64,000 nt of DNA from Candidatus Villigracilis affinis (GTDB taxonomy: Bacteria; Chloroflexota; Anaerolineae; Anaerolineales; Villigracilaceae), in assembly GCA_016718275.1 (NCBI GenBank), contig JADKEA010000005.1, forward strand, positions 1 through 64,000, given 5' to 3'. Each line of letters starts with the position of its first letter. Position 1 is the stretch's first letter. Both the position numbers and the translations under genes were made by a program. A model generated the notes under the pieces. It was not told where the DNA came from. It was given only the letters and a program-made list of their open reading frames with translations, and did not search any database. This document shows positions 50,033 to 57,806 of the stretch, in pieces.

Positions 50033-50500
50033 TTGGAGGATTTTCTGTGGAAAGAACGCTCGTACTTGTTTAAACCCGATGGTGTGCAACGCGGACTCAT
50101 CGGCGAAGTGATTGCCCGTTTTGAACGTCGTGGGCTTCGGCTCGTTGCGGCAAAGTTCATTCAAGTCAGTACCTCGCTGGCTGAATCGCATTATGCCGAA
50201 CATAAGGGCAAGCCTTTTTATGATGGTTTGATCCAATACATTACATCCGCGCCTGTCATGGCGATGGTTTGGGAAGGTTCGAATGCTGTGGCCGCTGTGC
50301 GCCAGACCGTCGGCTCGACCAAGCCCGCCGAATCTGCGCCAGGCACCATCCGCCACGATTATGCGCTCGAAGTTGGCCGCAATTTGATCCACGCTTCTGA
50401 TAAGCCCGAGACCGGCGAACGTGAAGTTGCGCTCTGGTTCAAGAAAGAAGAGCTTGTGGATTGGAAACGTGCCGTCGATCAATGGATCTTTGAAAAATAA
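50033..50500 (+). CDS. ndk: Nucleoside diphosphate kinase, apparently frameshifted near the start
   Basis: Ndk transfers the terminal phosphate of NTPs to NDPs through a phospho-His. The protein is clear: KPDGVQRGLIGEVIARFERR, HKGKPFYDGLIQYI, GSTKPAESAPGTIRHDYALE and the catalytic His in NLIHASD. The natural start is a GTG at 50047, 7 bases after GGAGG, giving MERTLVLV. The next codon is TAA at 50071. One extra T in GTTTAAACCC separates this from the rest of the gene (VKPDG requires GTTAAACCC). The open frame from the TTG at 50033 would encode its own ribosome site and a non-family N-terminus. An indel error, a real lesion, or +1 recoding are possible. Confidence 0.85.
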   Translation: MEDFLWKERSYLFKPDGVQRGLIGEVIARFERRGLRLVAAKFIQVSTSLAESHYAEHKGKPFYDGLIQYITSAPVMAMVWEGSNAVAAVRQTVGSTKPAESAPGTIRHDYALEVGRNLIHASDKPETGEREVALWFKKEELVDWKRAVDQWIFEK

Positions 50501-50517
50501 GCGATCGTAGCTGAAAT

Positions 50518-50557
50518 AGAAAAATCCCGTTCAATTTTTGGTTGAACGGGATTTTTG
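50518..50557 (+). terminator. Intrinsic terminator of ndk
   Basis: AAAATCCCGTTCAA pairs with TTGAACGGGATTTT across a short loop and is followed by T5. Convergent rsfS ends 24 bases further on. Confidence 0.92.
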
Positions 50558-50580
50558 TTATTGCAAGAGAATCTTCTATT

Positions 50581-50925
50581 TTATTGCAGGCGCAATAATA
50601 CCTTTCCATCTTTCCACAATTCTTCAAGGTCATAAAATTCGCGCTGATCGGGGGAGAATAGGTGCACGACTACGTCACCGTAATCGATGACCACCCAGCC
50701 GTCACTGGAGATGCCCTGTCTCTTCCCTTTCTTTTTATGGTCGGAATTAATGCTTTCGATTGTGGAGTTGGCCAGCGCATCAAGCATGCGGTCACTGGTG
50801 CCGGTACACAGGACGAAATAGTCGGTAAAGGATACGATGTCTTTTAAGTCTATCAGGACGATGTCCTCTCCCTTTTTGTCTTCAAGGGAATTTACGATTT
50901 CACGAGCAAGTTCAAGTGCGTTCAG
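50581..50925 (-). CDS. rsfS: Ribosomal silencing factor RsfS, probable CTG start
   Basis: RsfS binds ribosomal protein uL14 and blocks 30S-50S joining in starvation. The frame reads NALELAREIVNSLEDKKGED, IVLIDLKDIVSFTDYFVLCT, then GTSDRMLDALANSTIESIN and SSDGWVVIDYGDVVVHLFSP, matching the whole family from its first helix. The first ATG in frame (50787) would remove the first 46 residues including the conserved core. Upstream in frame there is a CTG at 50925, preceded by GAGGTG and then an in-frame TGA, with no ATG, GTG or TTG between. CTG is therefore the likely start (114 residues). It lies 8 bases after thpR. Confidence 0.87.
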   Translation of the reverse strand: MNALELAREIVNSLEDKKGEDIVLIDLKDIVSFTDYFVLCTGTSDRMLDALANSTIESINSDHKKKGKRQGISSDGWVVIDYGDVVVHLFSPDQREFYDLEELWKDGKVLLRLQ

Positions 50926-50933
50926 GGTTCACC

Positions 50934-51518
50934 TCATGGTTTGGATAATTGGACGGAAAATAATTTTGTGTAGACCGACCCACCGGGCTGCAGGTCGCTT
51001 TTGAAAAGATGGACGGTATCCATTCTGGCTGTGCCGATATTGCCAAGCTGGGTCGAATCCATTGCGGTTCGGATTTTTTGCAGTTCGGTCAGGCCAATGT
51101 TCTGTTTGGCGCGGCCGATGGTAAGATGCGGGGAGAAGGCTCGTTCCTCTTGCTGGTAACCCAGACGTGAGGCTCCCGTTTCAATGCTTTTTTGCAGGGA
51201 GGCCAGCTCTGCCGGGGCGTGGATCCCGATCCATAAAATGCGCGGCCGCCTTGAGGTCGGGAATGAGCCGAGTCCGCCAAGTTGCAGGTCAAACTGTTTG
51301 TGAGATTCCGCTTCACGAGTCAGCAACTGCTTGAGAAAGTCAATATGTGAGACGGCGATGTCTCCAATGAACTTCAAGGTCAGATGCATATTTTGGGTGG
51401 GAACCCAGCGGACGATGTCATTCCCCAATGTTTGGCGCAGTCGGGCAGTTTGTCTTTCAATGGCGTCCAGTGTACTTGCAGGAAACTCAATGGCAATGAA
51501 GGCGCGCAAAAGACTCAT
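50934..51518 (-). CDS. thpR: RNA 2',3'-cyclic phosphodiesterase
   Basis: A 194-residue 2H phosphoesterase. The two HxT motifs are MHLTLKFIG (about 45) and PHLTIGRAK (about 133). The N-terminus RAFIAIEFPAS and the VHLFKSDLQPGGSVYT end are typical of the LigT/ThpR family, which opens RNA 2',3'-cyclic phosphates and was first described as a 2'-5' RNA ligase. It is 9 bases behind the receiver gene at 51528 and its stop lies within 10 bases of the rsfS start, so the three probably form one operon. Confidence 0.93.
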   Translation of the reverse strand: MSLLRAFIAIEFPASTLDAIERQTARLRQTLGNDIVRWVPTQNMHLTLKFIGDIAVSHIDFLKQLLTREAESHKQFDLQLGGLGSFPTSRRPRILWIGIHAPAELASLQKSIETGASRLGYQQEERAFSPHLTIGRAKQNIGLTELQKIRTAMDSTQLGNIGTARMDTVHLFKSDLQPGGSVYTKLFSVQLSKP

Positions 51519-51527
51519 GCGATGATT

Positions 51528-51908
51528 TTATGCCTTCTGTAATACCTGTTCGACGGCCTGCTTGAGCTCGAGGAACCCAACAGGCTTGGTGAGGTACAAG
51601 GATGCGCCCGCTTCAAGGCCGGTCTTGATGTCACTGGGCATGCTTTTGGCGGAAATGACAATTACCGGGATGGAGACCAGGTCGGGTTCGCGGCGCATGT
51701 AGCGCAGGACTTCGAGGCCGGAGATATCGGGCATCATGATATCCAGGATGATGACATCGGGTTTTTCCTGTATGATCATTGGGATGGCGGGCGCGCTGGA
51801 GAACATTTTCATTACGCGGAAGCCGTTTACACGCATCATTTCACCAAATAATTCGGCGGCTTCGGGTTCATCTTCGATGATCATAACTGTTTTCTGCAGA
51901 GTGGTCAT
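51528..51908 (-). CDS. Stand-alone response regulator
   Basis: A 126-residue CheY-like receiver with acidic pair in MIIEDEPEAAELF, phospho-acceptor Asp in VIILDIMMPDISG (about 58), switch residue in VIVISAKS and Lys in LYLTKPVGF. It has no output domain. I use the ATG at 51908 behind GAGGT; an upstream in-frame ATG at 51953 lacks a ribosome site. It is followed by thpR. The partner kinase is not adjacent. Confidence 0.92.
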   Translation of the reverse strand: MTTLQKTVMIIEDEPEAAELFGEMMRVNGFRVMKMFSSAPAIPMIIQEKPDVIILDIMMPDISGLEVLRYMRREPDLVSIPVIVISAKSMPSDIKTGLEAGASLYLTKPVGFLELKQAVEQVLQKA

Positions 51909-52037
51909 TTTGTACCTCATTACTAAAATAGCATAAACTGCATGAATTGGCAAGGGCGACCCCGGCGTTGGAAATGCTTTCGTAAGAATCCAACCCGCAT
52001 GTCAGTCTATTGAGCATAATATTACTGGAGGAACAAA

Positions 52038-52544
52038 ATGACAGAGTTGGAAGCATTTCGCGCGGAGAAGGATGATTTTTTTGGCAGCCATCCGCAAAGC
52101 CCGCTGACACGCGAGCAGAAGAAGGATTTTAATGGATTGAACTATTTCCCTGAGAATGAGTCCCTGCGCCTTGAGGTTAAGGTGGATGAATTCCCCGTGA
52201 AGACGAGTTTTGAGATGCAAACCTCGACGGGTGGCGTTCAAACCTATGAGCGGTTTGGCAAGTTCAGTTTTGTAGTGGATGGCGTGCAGGCGGAATTGAC
52301 GATTTACCAGAGCCAGCATGGATTCTTCCTGCCCTTTGTGGATTCACTGGCGGGCATTGAAACCTACCCTGCGGGGCGTTATCTTGAGCCTGAGGCCCTG
52401 CCTGGCGGGCGCTTTATCGTGGATTTTAATGTGGCATACAATCCTTATTGTGCCTACAACGAGATGTGGTCCTGTCCGATCACGCCTGCCGAGAATCGAT
52501 TAAAGGTGGCTGTTCGTGCGGGTGAGAAATTATTCCACGAATAA
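52038..52544 (+). CDS. DUF1684 family protein
   Basis: A 168-residue protein matching DUF1684: ELEAFRAEKDDFFGSHPQSP, then FNGLNYFPENESLRLE, FVDSLAGIETYPAGRYLEPE, and the family-typical FIVDFNVAYNPYCAYNEMW followed by CPITPAENRLKVAVRAGEK. The two cysteines and PYCAYN motif are conserved in the family, whose function is unknown. No signal peptide is seen in this member. GGAGG precedes the ATG. It ends at a strong terminator facing the anti-sigma gene. Confidence 0.92.
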   Translation: MTELEAFRAEKDDFFGSHPQSPLTREQKKDFNGLNYFPENESLRLEVKVDEFPVKTSFEMQTSTGGVQTYERFGKFSFVVDGVQAELTIYQSQHGFFLPFVDSLAGIETYPAGRYLEPEALPGGRFIVDFNVAYNPYCAYNEMWSCPITPAENRLKVAVRAGEKLFHE

Positions 52545-52559
52545 GCTGACTGGACAATA

Positions 52560-52597
52560 AAAAGCGACGGGAAATCAAATTTCCCGTCGCTTTTTAT
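52560..52597. terminator. Bidirectional intrinsic terminator
   Basis: AAAGCGACGGGAAAT pairs with its exact complement across a 3-nt loop, followed by T5ATTTT. It lies between DUF1684 and the convergent anti-sigma gene and slightly overlaps the latter's stop. Confidence 0.92.
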
Positions 52598-52869
52598 TTT
52601 GTATTTTCTAGAATGGCAAGCAATGCTTCGTATTCTTCGTTGCAGTCCGGGCACATGTCGAGGTGTTCGCGAATGAGTGGGGTGATCTTGTCTGCGTCTT
52701 TCGACTGCACTTCCGTTTCAACGAACTCGTCGAGACGGGCATACGTTTCACTACAGGTCAATTCCTCAGCGCGGATGTTTTCCAGAACCTGCAGGAATTT
52801 GATGACAACCTCATCCTGTAGTTGTTCCCTTGGTTTGAAGATGCTTTGAATGATATGTTTGATATTCAT
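52594..52869 (-). CDS. Putative zinc-finger anti-sigma factor
   Basis: A 91-residue soluble protein. It carries an anti-sigma zinc-binding-type domain: LTCSETYARLDEFVETEVQS followed by HLDMCPDCNEEYEALL, giving a Cys...HxxxCxxC ligand set. Such proteins bind and hold an ECF sigma factor. It has no membrane segment, so it would be a cytosolic anti-sigma factor, perhaps redox- or zinc-responsive (inference). It lies 33 bases downstream of the sigma gene at 52903, in the same direction. Confidence 0.85.
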   Translation of the reverse strand: MNIKHIIQSIFKPREQLQDEVVIKFLQVLENIRAEELTCSETYARLDEFVETEVQSKDADKITPLIREHLDMCPDCNEEYEALLAILENTK

Positions 52870-52902
52870 GCTTCCAGTTTGACGATTAATCTAATCTTAA
52901 TC

Positions 52903-53541
52903 TTACTTTTGTTCAAAGGCTGTTAGCAGATCCTGGGGAGTGATATCTTCGAGGGCGAGACGTTTTTTCAGGCGCAGGCGGGCATCGTGCAGGAGCTTGT
53001 ACAGCGCGTTGCGGTTGGTCTTCATCCGCTTGGCGGCATCTTCCATGGGCATATCCTGCAAGCCAAGCAATACCAGCGCTTCACGCTGCTTGGGTGTAAG
53101 TTCCTCTTCCAGAATGCGGCGGACACGTACGAGCATGTCTGATCGCTCTGACGAGGTTTCGGGAGATGCCTGGGGATCAGCGAGCAGGCCAGGGGGCGGG
53201 GGAGCGTCTTCGTTTTCAGTCAACTCATCGAGGGAGGCATCGCGCCAACGCTTTCGGCGCAATTCGGTCAACGCAATGCGGATGGCGATTTTGTGAACCC
53301 AGGTGGTGAAAAGGCTGCGGCCTTCGAAGGTGTCCAGTTGGTCGAGCACGCGCAGGAGGGTTTCCTGCGTCACTTCTTCCACGAGCGGTTGGAAAAGGGG
53401 GTTGTCCGAGGAAAGCCAGCGGGAGAGGGCATACGGCAGGCCTTTTTGAATGACATCGCGCAGGTCATTCAATGCCTCCGCGTGTGCCAGCCCGGTAGCC
53501 CGTAGATCTGCAAGCCAGATTTCATTGGTACGTGTGGTCAT
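52903..53541 (-). CDS. ECF-type RNA polymerase sigma factor
   Basis: A 212-residue sigma factor. Region 2 is about 45-110 (LVEEVTQETLLRVLDQLDTF, LFTTWVHKIAIRIALTELRR). A Pro-rich linker (ENEDAPPPPGLLADP) follows. Region 4 is about 145-205 (LTPKQREALVLLGLQDMPME, AAKRMKTNRNALYKLLHDAR). It should direct RNA polymerase to its own promoters and be held by the zinc-finger protein encoded next. The start MTTRTNE is the only good ATG; no strong ribosome site is seen. Confidence 0.92.
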   Translation of the reverse strand: MTTRTNEIWLADLRATGLAHAEALNDLRDVIQKGLPYALSRWLSSDNPLFQPLVEEVTQETLLRVLDQLDTFEGRSLFTTWVHKIAIRIALTELRRKRWRDASLDELTENEDAPPPPGLLADPQASPETSSERSDMLVRVRRILEEELTPKQREALVLLGLQDMPMEDAAKRMKTNRNALYKLLHDARLRLKKRLALEDITPQDLLTAFEQK

Positions 53542-53616
53542 GATGTTTGATTATAAGAGAAAACTGACTTGTAAACGGGGATTCTTATAAAAGTTTGAGA
53601 CTTTTTGATAGTTGCC

Positions 53617-53661
53617 CAAAAAACGAACTCACCCGATATTTCGCAGGTGAGTTCGTTTTTA
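53617..53661 (-). terminator. Intrinsic terminator of the phosphohexomutase gene
   Basis: AAAAACGAACTCACC pairs with GGTGAGTTCGTTTTT across a 12-nt loop, 17 bases past the stop of the 53678-55105 gene. Confidence 0.9.
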
Positions 53662-53677
53662 ACCATTTTGTGGGAAT

Positions 53678-55105
53678 TTACTTGATTCCTGCGACCTTCA
53701 ATCCGTCTTGCAAGATGCCCTGCACCTTGTCTTTGTGTCTGGTTTCGCAGTATACGCGCAGGATGGGTTCGGTTCCGCTGAAGCGGATCAACATCCAGCC
53801 GCCGTCTTCGAGCTTGAATTGGAAGCCATCTACGGTGACGAGTTCGGTGACTTTCAAACCGCCGAGAGTCTTGGGGTTGTTATCCATAATGATCTTCTTG
53901 CGCGCATCGGGATCGCCGCTGAAGGGACTATCCACACGGTCGTAGAAATATTCGCCGCCAACTTTCTCGAACAGGTCTTTCAGGAGTTCAGTCGGCTTCT
54001 TGCCGGTCTTGACCATGAAATCGAGCATGTACAACCCAGCCAGGATGCCATCACGCTCGGGCACATTTCCGCGGAAGGCGTAGCCGCCACTCTCTTCGCC
54101 GCCGATCAGGGCATTGGTCTCGGTCATTTTCGGCGCGACGAATTTGAAACCCACTCCCGTTTCGTGGACGGGAACGTTATACAGTTCGCCAAGCTTATTC
54201 AACATGCCTGTTGTGGACAGGGTCTTGACGATGTCACCGCGTTCGCCGCGCACTTCGAGCAGGTAGTAGGCGAGCAGGGCATAGACGCGCAATTGGTTGA
54301 TGAACTCGCCGTTCTCGTCGCCAATGCCGCAGCGGTCAGCATCACCATCTGTGATGAGCAGTACATCGGCTTTGTTATCAACAGTGGCTTTCAGGCCCAC
54401 GTCAATGTTTGGCTGAATAGGCTCGGGGCGCTTCATCTCCGGGAAGGAGGGATTGCGTTCGTTGTGAATTTCGATGACCTTGGTCTTTCCACCCGCCAGC
54501 AGGCGTGGGAACCAGCCAGCGCCGTTGCCCCACATGGTGTCGACCATCACGGTCAGACCCGCGTCTTTGATTGGCTGCAGATCGATCAAACCATCACGGG
54601 TAAGGTGTTCGATGTACGGAGTGGCCGCGTCAAATTTGACGATCTCGCCAGCGGCAACGGCTTCCTTATAATCCTTGCGTTTGACATCTTTCAAGTCATC
54701 GGGGATGGAGGCTTCGATAAGTTTCAATCCTTCGGGGTCGATCGCGCCGCCCGTATCATTGCGGACCTTGAAACCGTTATCTGTCGGCGGGTTGTGGCTG
54801 GCGGTAATGTTGACCGCACCAGCGGCCTTTTTATCGAGTACAGCATAAGCAATGACCGGGGTGGGTGTGGCTTCCTCAGTCAGGTAAACCTTCAATTCGT
54901 TCCCTGCCAATACCTCTGCGACTGCCGCCGCAAAATGCTCACTGCTGAATCTCTTGTCGTGGCCCACAATGACCCACTGTCCCTTTTTACCGACCGAGAG
55001 CATGTACGTCGCAAATCCCTGCGCACAGCGGCGCACGTTGTCGAAGGTGTAATCCTCTGCGATCACCCCGCGCCAACCATCGGTACCGAATTTTATTTTG
55101 AACAT
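53678..55105 (-). CDS. Phosphoglucomutase/phosphomannomutase family protein
   Basis: A 475-residue alpha-D-phosphohexomutase. It moves phosphate between the 1- and 6-position of hexoses (glucose, mannose or glucosamine) through a phosphoserine. All four active-site loops are present: phosphoserine in NITASHNPPTDNG (about 100), metal-binding DGDADRCG, sugar-binding GGEESGGYAF and phosphate-binding RFSGTEPILRVY. It begins MFKIKFGTDGWRGVIAED. Which sugar it prefers cannot be read from the motifs. It follows a membrane protein gene by 49 bases on the same strand, which could link it to cell-surface glycan synthesis (inference). Confidence 0.93.
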   Translation of the reverse strand: MFKIKFGTDGWRGVIAEDYTFDNVRRCAQGFATYMLSVGKKGQWVIVGHDKRFSSEHFAAAVAEVLAGNELKVYLTEEATPTPVIAYAVLDKKAAGAVNITASHNPPTDNGFKVRNDTGGAIDPEGLKLIEASIPDDLKDVKRKDYKEAVAAGEIVKFDAATPYIEHLTRDGLIDLQPIKDAGLTVMVDTMWGNGAGWFPRLLAGGKTKVIEIHNERNPSFPEMKRPEPIQPNIDVGLKATVDNKADVLLITDGDADRCGIGDENGEFINQLRVYALLAYYLLEVRGERGDIVKTLSTTGMLNKLGELYNVPVHETGVGFKFVAPKMTETNALIGGEESGGYAFRGNVPERDGILAGLYMLDFMVKTGKKPTELLKDLFEKVGGEYFYDRVDSPFSGDPDARKKIIMDNNPKTLGGLKVTELVTVDGFQFKLEDGGWMLIRFSGTEPILRVYCETRHKDKVQGILQDGLKVAGIK

Positions 55106-55154
55106 TGGACTACTCCTTTGATTGAAATAAATTATGTTGTGACTTCGATAAACT

Positions 55155-56558
55155 TTATCGGCTGCCTAAAAACTCGAAGATCCCGAGCACTTCTCTGATC
55201 CTGACTGTGGGAAGGGCGATCAATATGCTTGCCAAAACGGAGAAAATAAATAATACAACAGCCAAAATTAAATATCCTCGGCTTGATTTCGTCAGCAGGG
55301 AACCCTGCACGAATTGTATCGCGGCAAGCAGGAGCAGCCCGGGCATGAAATCGAAACTGAAACGCATGGCTGTGAAGTAATACAGGAGAATTATAACCAA
55401 TGAAATGAGAGATGCCCCGCCCAAAGCGATGACCAGCCATTTTTCGCGCGGATTTTCGTTTTGCGCGCGCAGACGGAAAAGACGGGCCAGCGGTATCAAC
55501 AGGAACAAAAGATAGGGAGAAGTATAGGGCAGGCCCGCGAGCCTGTCATTCGAGACGATATTTTCCACGGTGCTGATATACGGAAATTCTGCCTGAATTT
55601 GATACGGGCGTAGGAAATAATTCAATAGGTTTTCCCATAAATAGCGGATGGAGAACAGATCGTCGAATTCGTTATAGTTCACACTGGCTAGTTGATATTT
55701 CAACCCGAATTCGAAAATGGAATCAAACCTGGCCCAGTTGTACCAGCACAGGCAAAGTGCCGCGATAAAAAGCGGAGTTCCCATGGCCCACAAAGCGGCC
55801 GTGACCTTTTTGTTTTGCAGCCAAATATAAACTAGAATCGTCGCCCCAAAAAAGATGACCGCAGGCAGGATAATGGTTCTCGTCCCCACCGCAAGCGCCC
55901 AATGCAAACTGGCAATGGCAAGTTTCCAGGAATCAAGCTGACCATCCCTGCTGATTGCGCTATATGCCCAATAACAACCGCCGATAAAAAAGAACTGACT
56001 GCCGACAATCGCCGCTTCATAAATTTTAGGATGACTGAGCATCAGAGTGGCTGGGCTGGCGAGTCCGATCGCCAGCAGGGCAAGTCCAATGGTCCACGCT
56101 GGTAGGTTGTGTGGGAATTTGTACCAGAAACTCACAAAAATCAGCATCGAATAAATAAATAACCCAAACATGAACGGGAAAACAAGATGCTGGTCGCCGA
56201 GCCTGTTGAGCAGCCCAACGGGGAGTATGGTCAACAACACCGCAGGGACTGGCCCCCAATAAATATAGAATCTGCCATTGTAGAGAGAAACATCCCATGG
56301 AAAATCCTCCACGCCGCTCTCTTTTCGAAGCACATAATTGTATGGGTCGCTGAGCGAAAGCAATGCGGAAGATGGCTGTTCAAGCAAATGGAGCTGGCCC
56401 CGCTTAAACCCAATCGCAAGCTGGGGATAATAGTTGGTTCCCGATCTTTCGAGGCTGGGGAAGTTCAGCCAGCCATAAACGAAAGCCACCATGACCGCTG
56501 CAAGCAATGCAAAAAGATACACTTGCATGGAGGATGTCAACTTGGTGGGTTTGTTCAT
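55155..56558 (-). CDS. Polytopic membrane protein, possibly glycosyltransferase-like
   Basis: A 467-residue protein with about eleven membrane helices. Between helix 1 and 2 is an extracytoplasmic loop (about 30-90, with NYYPQLAIGFKRGQLHLLEQ and SLYNGRFYIYWGPVPAVLL). This topology, with an early periplasmic loop holding Asp/Glu, is typical of GT-C type mannosyltransferases that use lipid-linked sugars, but no definite motif is seen, so the call is tentative. It is upstream of the phosphohexomutase gene. The start MNKPTKLTSS follows no strong ribosome site. Confidence 0.55.
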   Translation of the reverse strand: MNKPTKLTSSMQVYLFALLAAVMVAFVYGWLNFPSLERSGTNYYPQLAIGFKRGQLHLLEQPSSALLSLSDPYNYVLRKESGVEDFPWDVSLYNGRFYIYWGPVPAVLLTILPVGLLNRLGDQHLVFPFMFGLFIYSMLIFVSFWYKFPHNLPAWTIGLALLAIGLASPATLMLSHPKIYEAAIVGSQFFFIGGCYWAYSAISRDGQLDSWKLAIASLHWALAVGTRTIILPAVIFFGATILVYIWLQNKKVTAALWAMGTPLFIAALCLCWYNWARFDSIFEFGLKYQLASVNYNEFDDLFSIRYLWENLLNYFLRPYQIQAEFPYISTVENIVSNDRLAGLPYTSPYLLFLLIPLARLFRLRAQNENPREKWLVIALGGASLISLVIILLYYFTAMRFSFDFMPGLLLLAAIQFVQGSLLTKSSRGYLILAVVLFIFSVLASILIALPTVRIREVLGIFEFLGSR

Positions 56559-56632
56559 TTAGGGTTGATGTGATTTTGCTCGTGGATTTGCGCTTCAATT
56601 CGAAACGCGAGCGGATTATAACATTTGAAAAA

Positions 56633-56658
56633 GAACCCCGAGAAAATGCTCGGGGTTC
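56633..56658 (-). terminator. Intrinsic terminator of the 56664-57728 gene
   Basis: GAACCCCGAG and its complement with a 6-nt loop lie directly after the stop and are followed on the minus strand by TTTTTC. Confidence 0.9.
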
Positions 56659-56663
56659 CGAAT

Positions 56664-57728
56664 TTATGGAATTGCTGTTGGGGTGGGAGTGATTTCCAGT
56701 ACGGGTGCTGGCGTGGGCGTAAAGGTGGCGGATGGTTCGAGCACAGTCGTGGGCGTGAATGTTGGCGGCGGCAGGGGCGTGGATGTCGGCACGATCTCGG
56801 CTTCGCTCTCAGGCAGGCCCATCATCATCAACTGCCAGGCAATATCCACATCATCCGCCGCGATGACGGGGAAGGCGGGCAGGTTGCCCAATGCCAGGTC
56901 AAGGCGCATAAGGATCTGATTGAACGCATCCACTTGATAGGTCGGGGCATCCATCAACAATTCGGCCAGGAGATCGCGTGCCGATTGCACATCTGTTTTT
57001 GCCAGCCCGAAATTACTTTGCGAAAGATACAATCGCGCCCGCGAAATGGTTTCGATCGCGCGCGTGTACATCACCTCGCGTTTCAACGCAACCATCACGC
57101 TGTTATTTTGCGTTGTTATTTCCTCTTCGAGGGTCTTTTGCATTTCCTCCAGCCTTGCAATGCTGGCCGACTGGGTCTCGATCGTTTTCTCAACCGCATC
57201 CACGCGTGCATTCATTTCATCCAGTTCCGTCTGCAAAATTTCAATCTCGTCGCGAAGTTCGCGAATGCCCGTTGTATTTTGTTCGATGGGTACGATCACA
57301 TTCTGATTGATGAACGGCAATCCGTAGTAAAATGCCGCCCCAATCCCTGCGATGATGATGGCCAGAGCGATCAATTGCATCAGCGCACGGAAAAAAACGA
57401 GGAGGGCCCGCCCCAATCTCGTCAAGAAGGATGGTTCCTCCTCACGGGCTGATTCTTGTGCAGGCTGATGCCTCTCAATGGGCGCGGGCTTCGGTTCTTC
57501 CTCCACTGTGACCATGGCTCTGCTTTCTGAAACATTTTCTTCCCCTTCAAAAGTGGACTGTAACCGTGTAAGCAGGTTTTTTCCCATGCCGCGCACTTTC
57601 AGGCAGTCATCAACCGAATCGAACGGCCGCCCTGCGATGATCCCTCCCGCAATCGGACGTGTGATGCCAGGAGTCTTTGTCAGTGTATCAAGGTCGGCCG
57701 TATTAAGATAATTGAGGAAGTCGCTCAT
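56664..57728 (-). CDS. Helix-hairpin-helix membrane protein with coiled coil
   Basis: A 354-residue protein. Residues about 1-65 resemble a ComEA-type helix-hairpin-helix DNA-binding module (LDTLTKTPGITRPIAGGIIA, CLKVRGMGKNLLTRLQ). A charged linker and one membrane helix (about 118-142, ALMQLIALAIIIAGIGAAFY) follow. Then come a coiled coil (about 155-235), a helical domain (about 240-310), and a Thr/Pro-rich tail (TPTPAPVLEITPTPTAIP). The N-terminus would be cytosolic and could hold DNA, while the coiled coil lies outside. The ATG at 57728 begins directly with the HhH domain. Function unknown. Confidence 0.7.
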   Translation of the reverse strand: MSDFLNYLNTADLDTLTKTPGITRPIAGGIIAGRPFDSVDDCLKVRGMGKNLLTRLQSTFEGEENVSESRAMVTVEEEPKPAPIERHQPAQESAREEEPSFLTRLGRALLVFFRALMQLIALAIIIAGIGAAFYYGLPFINQNVIVPIEQNTTGIRELRDEIEILQTELDEMNARVDAVEKTIETQSASIARLEEMQKTLEEEITTQNNSVMVALKREVMYTRAIETISRARLYLSQSNFGLAKTDVQSARDLLAELLMDAPTYQVDAFNQILMRLDLALGNLPAFPVIAADDVDIAWQLMMMGLPESEAEIVPTSTPLPPPTFTPTTVLEPSATFTPTPAPVLEITPTPTAIP

Positions 57729-57790
57729 TCTGCACCTGATTTCGATTGATTGTATTTTCTTATCTATTTTATCACCCCGACAAAATTGTT

Positions 57791-57806
57791 TGCTATAATC
57801 CCTTTC
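57791..57806 (+). promoter_or_regulatory. Extended -10 promoter with leaderless start for the cysteine desulfurase
   Basis: TGCTATAAT (57791-57799) is a TGn-extended -10 box. The ATG at 57807 starts 7 bases after it, where transcription should begin, and no ribosome site lies between. Confidence 0.65.

Noticed and set aside
53708..55198. 496-codon open frame antisense to the phosphohexomutase gene
   Set aside because: The opposite strand has all four active-site motifs of the enzyme; the antisense frame has no recognisable domain and arises from codon bias.
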